Shown here: positions 20,173 to 23,492 of the stretch, piece after piece | Layout: every line of letters begins with the position of its first letter | How positions within the stretch are numbered: the stretch's first letter is position 1 | NCBI GenBank assembly: GCA_964603985.1 | Contig: CAZRXG010000050.1 | Span: 1-23,492, forward strand | DNA length: 23,492 bases | Direction of reading: 5' to 3' | DNA from: CAZRXG01 sp964603985 | Lineage (GTDB): Bacteria; Chloroflexota; Anaerolineae; Aggregatilineales; UBA3940 | The notes under the pieces: generated by a model | What the model saw: only the letters and a program-made list of their open reading frames with translations | The model's database searches: none | What the model was told of the DNA's origin: nothing | Translations under genes and position numbers: made by a program

Positions 20173-21492
20173 ATGACACGGACACGCGTGATCATCATGG
20201 GAGCCGCCGGGCGCGACTTCCACAATTTCAACACCTACTTCCGAAACGACGAGCGGTACGAGGTGGTCGCGTTCACGGCGGCACAGATCCCCGGTATCGA
20301 AGACCGGCGGTACCCGGCCAAACTGGCGGGCAAGCTCTACCCGAAAGGTATCCCGATCCACGAAGAAGAAGACCTGAGCAGGCTGATCAAGGAACACCAG
20401 GTGGAGCAGGTCGTCTTTGCCTACAGTGACACCTCACACACATACGTGATGCACAAAGCCTCAGAGGTGCTGGCGGCAGGGGCGGACTTCCGGCTGATGG
20501 GGCCAGACGCCACCCAGCTTAAGAGCAGCAAGCCGGTGATCGCGGTGTGTGCGGTGCGCACGGGGAGCGGCAAAAGCCAGACCACGCGGCACGTGGCGTC
20601 GGTGCTGCGCGAGATGGGCAGGCAGGTGGTCGTGATCCGGCACCCGATGCCATACGGTGACCTGGTCAGGCAGACGGCCCAGCGCTTCGCCGACTACGCC
20701 GACCTGGACCGGTACGAATGTACCATCGAGGAGCGTGAGGAGTACGAGCCGCACATCAACAGCGGTATGGTGGTGTACGCGGGCGTCGATTATGAGAAAA
20801 TCCTGCGTATGGCCGAGGAGGAGGCCGACATCATCATCTGGGATGGCGGCAACAATGACTTCGCCTTCTACGCGCCGGACGTGCACATCGTGGTGGCGGA
20901 CCCGCATCGGCCCGGCCACGAAGTAAGCTACCATCCCGGAGAAGCCAACCTGCGCATGGCGGACGTGGTGGTGATCAACAAGGTGGACACGGCAGACTAC
21001 GAGAACGTGCTGGCGGTGCGGGGCAATGTGGAGGCGCTCAACCCCGGCGCGACGATCATCGAGGCGGCCTCGCCGATCTTCGTGGACAACCCGGAGGCGA
21101 TCAAGGGGAAGCGCGTCCTGGTGGTTGAGGATGGGCCGACGCTGACACACGGGGAGATGGCTTACGGGGCGGGAGTGGTGGCCGCGCAGCGCTTCGGGGC
21201 GGGTGAGATCATAGACCCGCGCCCGTTCGCGGTGGGGTCGATCGTCGAGACGTATGCCAGATACCCGACGACGGGGAACGTGCTGCCGGCGATGGGGTAC
21301 GGCTCCGGGCAGACAACAGAGCTGGAGGAGACGATCAACAACTCGGATGCGGATCTGGTGATCGCGGCGACGCCAATCGACCTGAGCCGCATCGTCAACG
21401 TCAGGCTGCCGATGGACAGGGTGCGCTACGAGCTGCAACCCATCGGCAGGCCGACGATGGCTGACGTGCTGACGGCCCGGTTCGAGGCGTAG
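20173..21492 (+). CDS. Cyclic 2,3-diphosphoglycerate synthetase-like P-loop protein
   Basis: Soluble protein of 439 residues. The N-terminal domain (1-120) is Rossmann-like (RVIIMGAAGRDFHNFNTYF). Next comes a P-loop at about 127-137 (AVRTGSGKSQT), WDGGNNDF at 223-230, DPHRPGHE, and a GTPase-like VVINKVD segment. The whole matches the family named for archaeal cyclic 2,3-diphosphoglycerate synthetase, which cyclises 2,3-bisphosphoglycerate with ATP in methanogens to make a thermoprotectant. Bacterial members are widespread and mostly annotated as GTPase; their reaction is not established, so the name is provisional. ACAGGAG lies before the ATG. The next gene starts 2 bases after the stop, so the two form one operon. 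Confidence 0.8.
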   Translation: MTRTRVIIMGAAGRDFHNFNTYFRNDERYEVVAFTAAQIPGIEDRRYPAKLAGKLYPKGIPIHEEEDLSRLIKEHQVEQVVFAYSDTSHTYVMHKASEVLAAGADFRLMGPDATQLKSSKPVIAVCAVRTGSGKSQTTRHVASVLREMGRQVVVIRHPMPYGDLVRQTAQRFADYADLDRYECTIEEREEYEPHINSGMVVYAGVDYEKILRMAEEEADIIIWDGGNNDFAFYAPDVHIVVADPHRPGHEVSYHPGEANLRMADVVVINKVDTADYENVLAVRGNVEALNPGATIIEAASPIFVDNPEAIKGKRVLVVEDGPTLTHGEMAYGAGVVAAQRFGAGEIIDPRPFAVGSIVETYARYPTTGNVLPAMGYGSGQTTELEETINNSDADLVIAATPIDLSRIVNVRLPMDRVRYELQPIGRPTMADVLTARFEA

Positions 21493-21494
21493 CA

Positions 21495-23492
21495 GTGGTA
21501 GGCGGCCCACATAAAACGGACAGCCCGGCGTCGCGGGGCCGACTCGCGGCGGGGTGGTTCGCTTTGAAGGCGCTGTACGGGGAGCACCGCAGCTTTGCCC
21601 AGTTGGTGGCGCTGTTTGGGGCGTTCCGGGTGCTGGCGGTGCTCTTCGTACAGCCGGGTGGGTTCATGGTCGCGGGGACGCCCGACCAGTTCTTCTACCA
21701 TGCGATGGGCGGATTGGCGGCGGGCGGGCGGTATCCTTACCTGGATTACTGGAGTGAGTTCCCGCCGATCTTCCCCTGGTTGATCGTGACGGCGTATAAA
21801 CTGAGCCTGCTGATCCCGGCGTGGGCGAGTGGTATGCTGTGGTTTAACGCGATCCTGAGGTGGTTGATGCTGCCTTTTGACGTGGGATCGCTGGTATTGA
21901 CCTACGCGACCGTCGAGAGGCTACATGGCAGAGAAAAGGCGCTCCAGGCGGCGCAGGGCTTCGGGCTGCTGTTTGTGGGGCTGTTCGTCTCATTGGGCTG
22001 GTTTGACAGCGTGGTGGTGTTCTTCGTGCTGCTGGGGTTGTACGGGTTGGTAGCCGACAACCCGACCCTGACGGGGCTGGGGATCGGGTTGGGGTTCGGC
22101 ATGAAATTGTTCCCGCTGGCGATCCTGCCCGCCGCCGTGCGCGTCTTTGCTGGGCGGCGCAGGCTGCTGATGCTGACCGGCGTCACGGTGCTGTGCGTGG
22201 TGGTGATCTTCGGGCCGTTTTTGATCGCCAGCCCGGCCAACACGCTGGCCTTCTTCCGCACACTGGCGGGGCGCTCGCCGTGGGAGACAGTCTGGGCGCT
22301 GGTGGAGGGATACCCCGGCGCGGGGGTGGTCGCGCCGCTCGACATTCGCGGTGACCCGGCGACGGCCAACTGGGTTCCCACAGACGCCGTGCCCTCGTCG
22401 CTGCCCTGGGTGTGGATCGCGTTGGCGTTCGGCGGGCTGGGGTTATACCTGTGGACGCGGCGGATCGAGTGGGGAGAGCCGCGCCGCAGCACGGCCTTCG
22501 CAGGGCTGACGACGGGGATGATGCTGTTGTATGCGAAGGGGTACAGTCCGCAGTGGAACATTTATCCGGCGGCGCTGGCGATCACGCTGCTGCCGGGGAT
22601 GCGGGGAGTGTTCTACGGGGTGGCGTTCAGCGTTTTGACAGTGCTGGAGTGGCCGGTGGCCTTCATGATGTTTGGGGAGGCGAGCGGCTTTCTGGTGGCG
22701 GTGATCGTCGCCCGCACGGCGCTGACGGTCATCCTGTGCGTGGAGTTCGCGGCGGTGGTGTATCCCGGCGCGGGGTGGCTGGCGCAGGTCGCGCGGCGGC
22801 TGCCCGCGTTGGCGGCGGGTGGGTTGGTGGTGGCAGGATTGATCGGGGTGGGACCGGCGTTTGCCGGTTACCGGGCGGCGCGGTTGGCAGATGAACCGCT
22901 GCGACCGCTGATCGAGGGGTGGGAGGCGGACACGGCCAACCGGCAGGTGATCATCACCGCGCAGCCGATGATCACGGAGCGGTTGACGCCGCTGCTGCCG
23001 GGACACGTCACGCTGCACCACCTGCCCAATGCGCACGGCAAGGCGTGGGTGGAGCCGGGTGCGTGGTTGGACGCGGTGGTGGAGGAAGATGAGCCGACCT
23101 TCGTGTGGTTCGTGCAGGAGCGGAGCCAGGCCGAATACACGGCGCTGAATGACGTGATCGACCGGCACCTCTCGGAACGGCACTGCAAATTGTGGGATGC
23201 GTGGCACGAGACGGCGCGGGCGTCGGTGTACCTGGTCGGACACTCCGTGCCGGAGGTGGATATGGACATCACGTTTGGGGAGGCGATCCGGCTGGTGGGT
23301 GTGGGGTTGGGAGAGTGGACTCTGCCGGGCACGGGGGCGTGGTGCGTCACGTTGAGATGGGAGGTGATCCGGGCCGTCGAGGGAGATTATGCGGTCGTCA
23401 TGCAGATGCGCGACCGGGATGGGGCGCTGCACCTGGAGCACCAGTTGGAGCCGGTGGGGGGAATGTGGCCCACGTCGACGTGGGTGGTGGGG
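21495..23492 (+). CDS. GT-C-type polyprenol-linked glycosyltransferase-like membrane protein, 3'-truncated by the window
   Basis: Open frame of 666 codons with no stop before the window ends. It starts at GTG 21495, with GAGG 7 bases upstream. It has many membrane helices over about residues 25-460. The first extracytoplasmic loop carries PDQFFYH and YPYLDYWSEFPPIFPWL, with the acidic residues expected of GT-C enzymes. Later segments GLGFGMKLFPLAILPAA and YAKGYSPQWNIYPAAL recall the GT87 mannosyltransferase-like group. A soluble C-terminal domain (about 470 on) of unknown type follows and is incomplete. The donor is probably a polyprenyl-phosphate sugar, the acceptor unknown. The link to the cDPG synthetase-like gene is the operon only. 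Confidence 0.75.
   Translation, partial: MVGGPHKTDSPASRGRLAAGWFALKALYGEHRSFAQLVALFGAFRVLAVLFVQPGGFMVAGTPDQFFYHAMGGLAAGGRYPYLDYWSEFPPIFPWLIVTAYKLSLLIPAWASGMLWFNAILRWLMLPFDVGSLVLTYATVERLHGREKALQAAQGFGLLFVGLFVSLGWFDSVVVFFVLLGLYGLVADNPTLTGLGIGLGFGMKLFPLAILPAAVRVFAGRRRLLMLTGVTVLCVVVIFGPFLIASPANTLAFFRTLAGRSPWETVWALVEGYPGAGVVAPLDIRGDPATANWVPTDAVPSSLPWVWIALAFGGLGLYLWTRRIEWGEPRRSTAFAGLTTGMMLLYAKGYSPQWNIYPAALAITLLPGMRGVFYGVAFSVLTVLEWPVAFMMFGEASGFLVAVIVARTALTVILCVEFAAVVYPGAGWLAQVARRLPALAAGGLVVAGLIGVGPAFAGYRAARLADEPLRPLIEGWEADTANRQVIITAQPMITERLTPLLPGHVTLHHLPNAHGKAWVEPGAWLDAVVEEDEPTFVWFVQERSQAEYTALNDVIDRHLSERHCKLWDAWHETARASVYLVGHSVPEVDMDITFGEAIRLVGVGLGEWTLPGTGAWCVTLRWEVIRAVEGDYAVVMQMRDRDGALHLEHQLEPVGGMWPTSTWVVG

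Noticed and set aside
1..23492. tRNA or rRNA genes and insertion-sequence transposases.
   Set aside because: Intergenic regions were read for tRNA arms and transposase motifs on both strands and none was seen.

Overview
The window is a high-GC stretch of bacterial chromosome made almost entirely of housekeeping genes. I infer a Chloroflexota (Anaerolineae-like) organism. The reasons are the mix of Bacillus-type and actinobacterial-type gene orders, Asp23-type proteins, RecG with a long N-terminal extension, a bacterial cyclic-2,3-diphosphoglycerate-synthetase homologue, and many small palindromic intergenic repeats. No rRNA or tRNA gene was found, so this placement is an inference and not proven.

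Layout. (1) 1-2146: a HAD phosphatase overlaps rlmN. (2) 2147-3441, minus strand: an orphan HicB/DUF1902-like gene and a two-domain RNase H. (3) 3524-4460: rpe and rpmB converge on a shared bidirectional terminator. (4) 4570-8632: an Asp23-family gene, a FakA-type fatty acid kinase and two DegV/FakB proteins. (5) 8879-13086: recG, coaD and a coiled-coil DivIVA-like gene; the recG-coaD gap is packed with heptamer arrays and hairpins, and the coaD-divIVA gap may hold a structured RNA. (6) 13268-15101, minus strand: a three-gene membrane cassette (ICMT-like methyltransferase plus two related Cys-rich membrane proteins) behind a strong promoter overlaid by three TetR-type palindromes. (7) 15641-19956: rpmF, fabD, fabG, a second Asp23 gene, nusB, tatA/B and tatC. 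(8) 20173-23492: a cyclic 2,3-diphosphoglycerate synthetase homologue followed 2 bases later by a GT-C-type membrane protein that runs off the window.

How it fits together. The order rlmN, rpe, rpmB, asp23(yloU), fakA(yloV), recG, fabD, fabG resembles the Bacillus subtilis rlmN-to-fabG region, with two degV genes where serine dehydratase genes sit in Bacillus. FakA/FakB (exogenous fatty acid activation), CoaD (CoA, and hence the ACP prosthetic group) and FabD/FabG (chain elongation) make this a lipid-precursor neighbourhood mixed with ribosome, transcription and export genes. plsX, acpP and yceD are absent.

The best candidate for something undescribed is the minus-strand cassette at 13268-15186. 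All three of its proteins carry CxxC motifs, two share an exact C-x2-C-x-N-x2-C-P-L motif, and the operator array lies over the predicted transcription start. Secondary points of interest are a ~150-bp repeat present in two copies, covarying hairpins and heptamer arrays after recG, the possible RNA after coaD, and an RNase H whose second domain has lost its active site.
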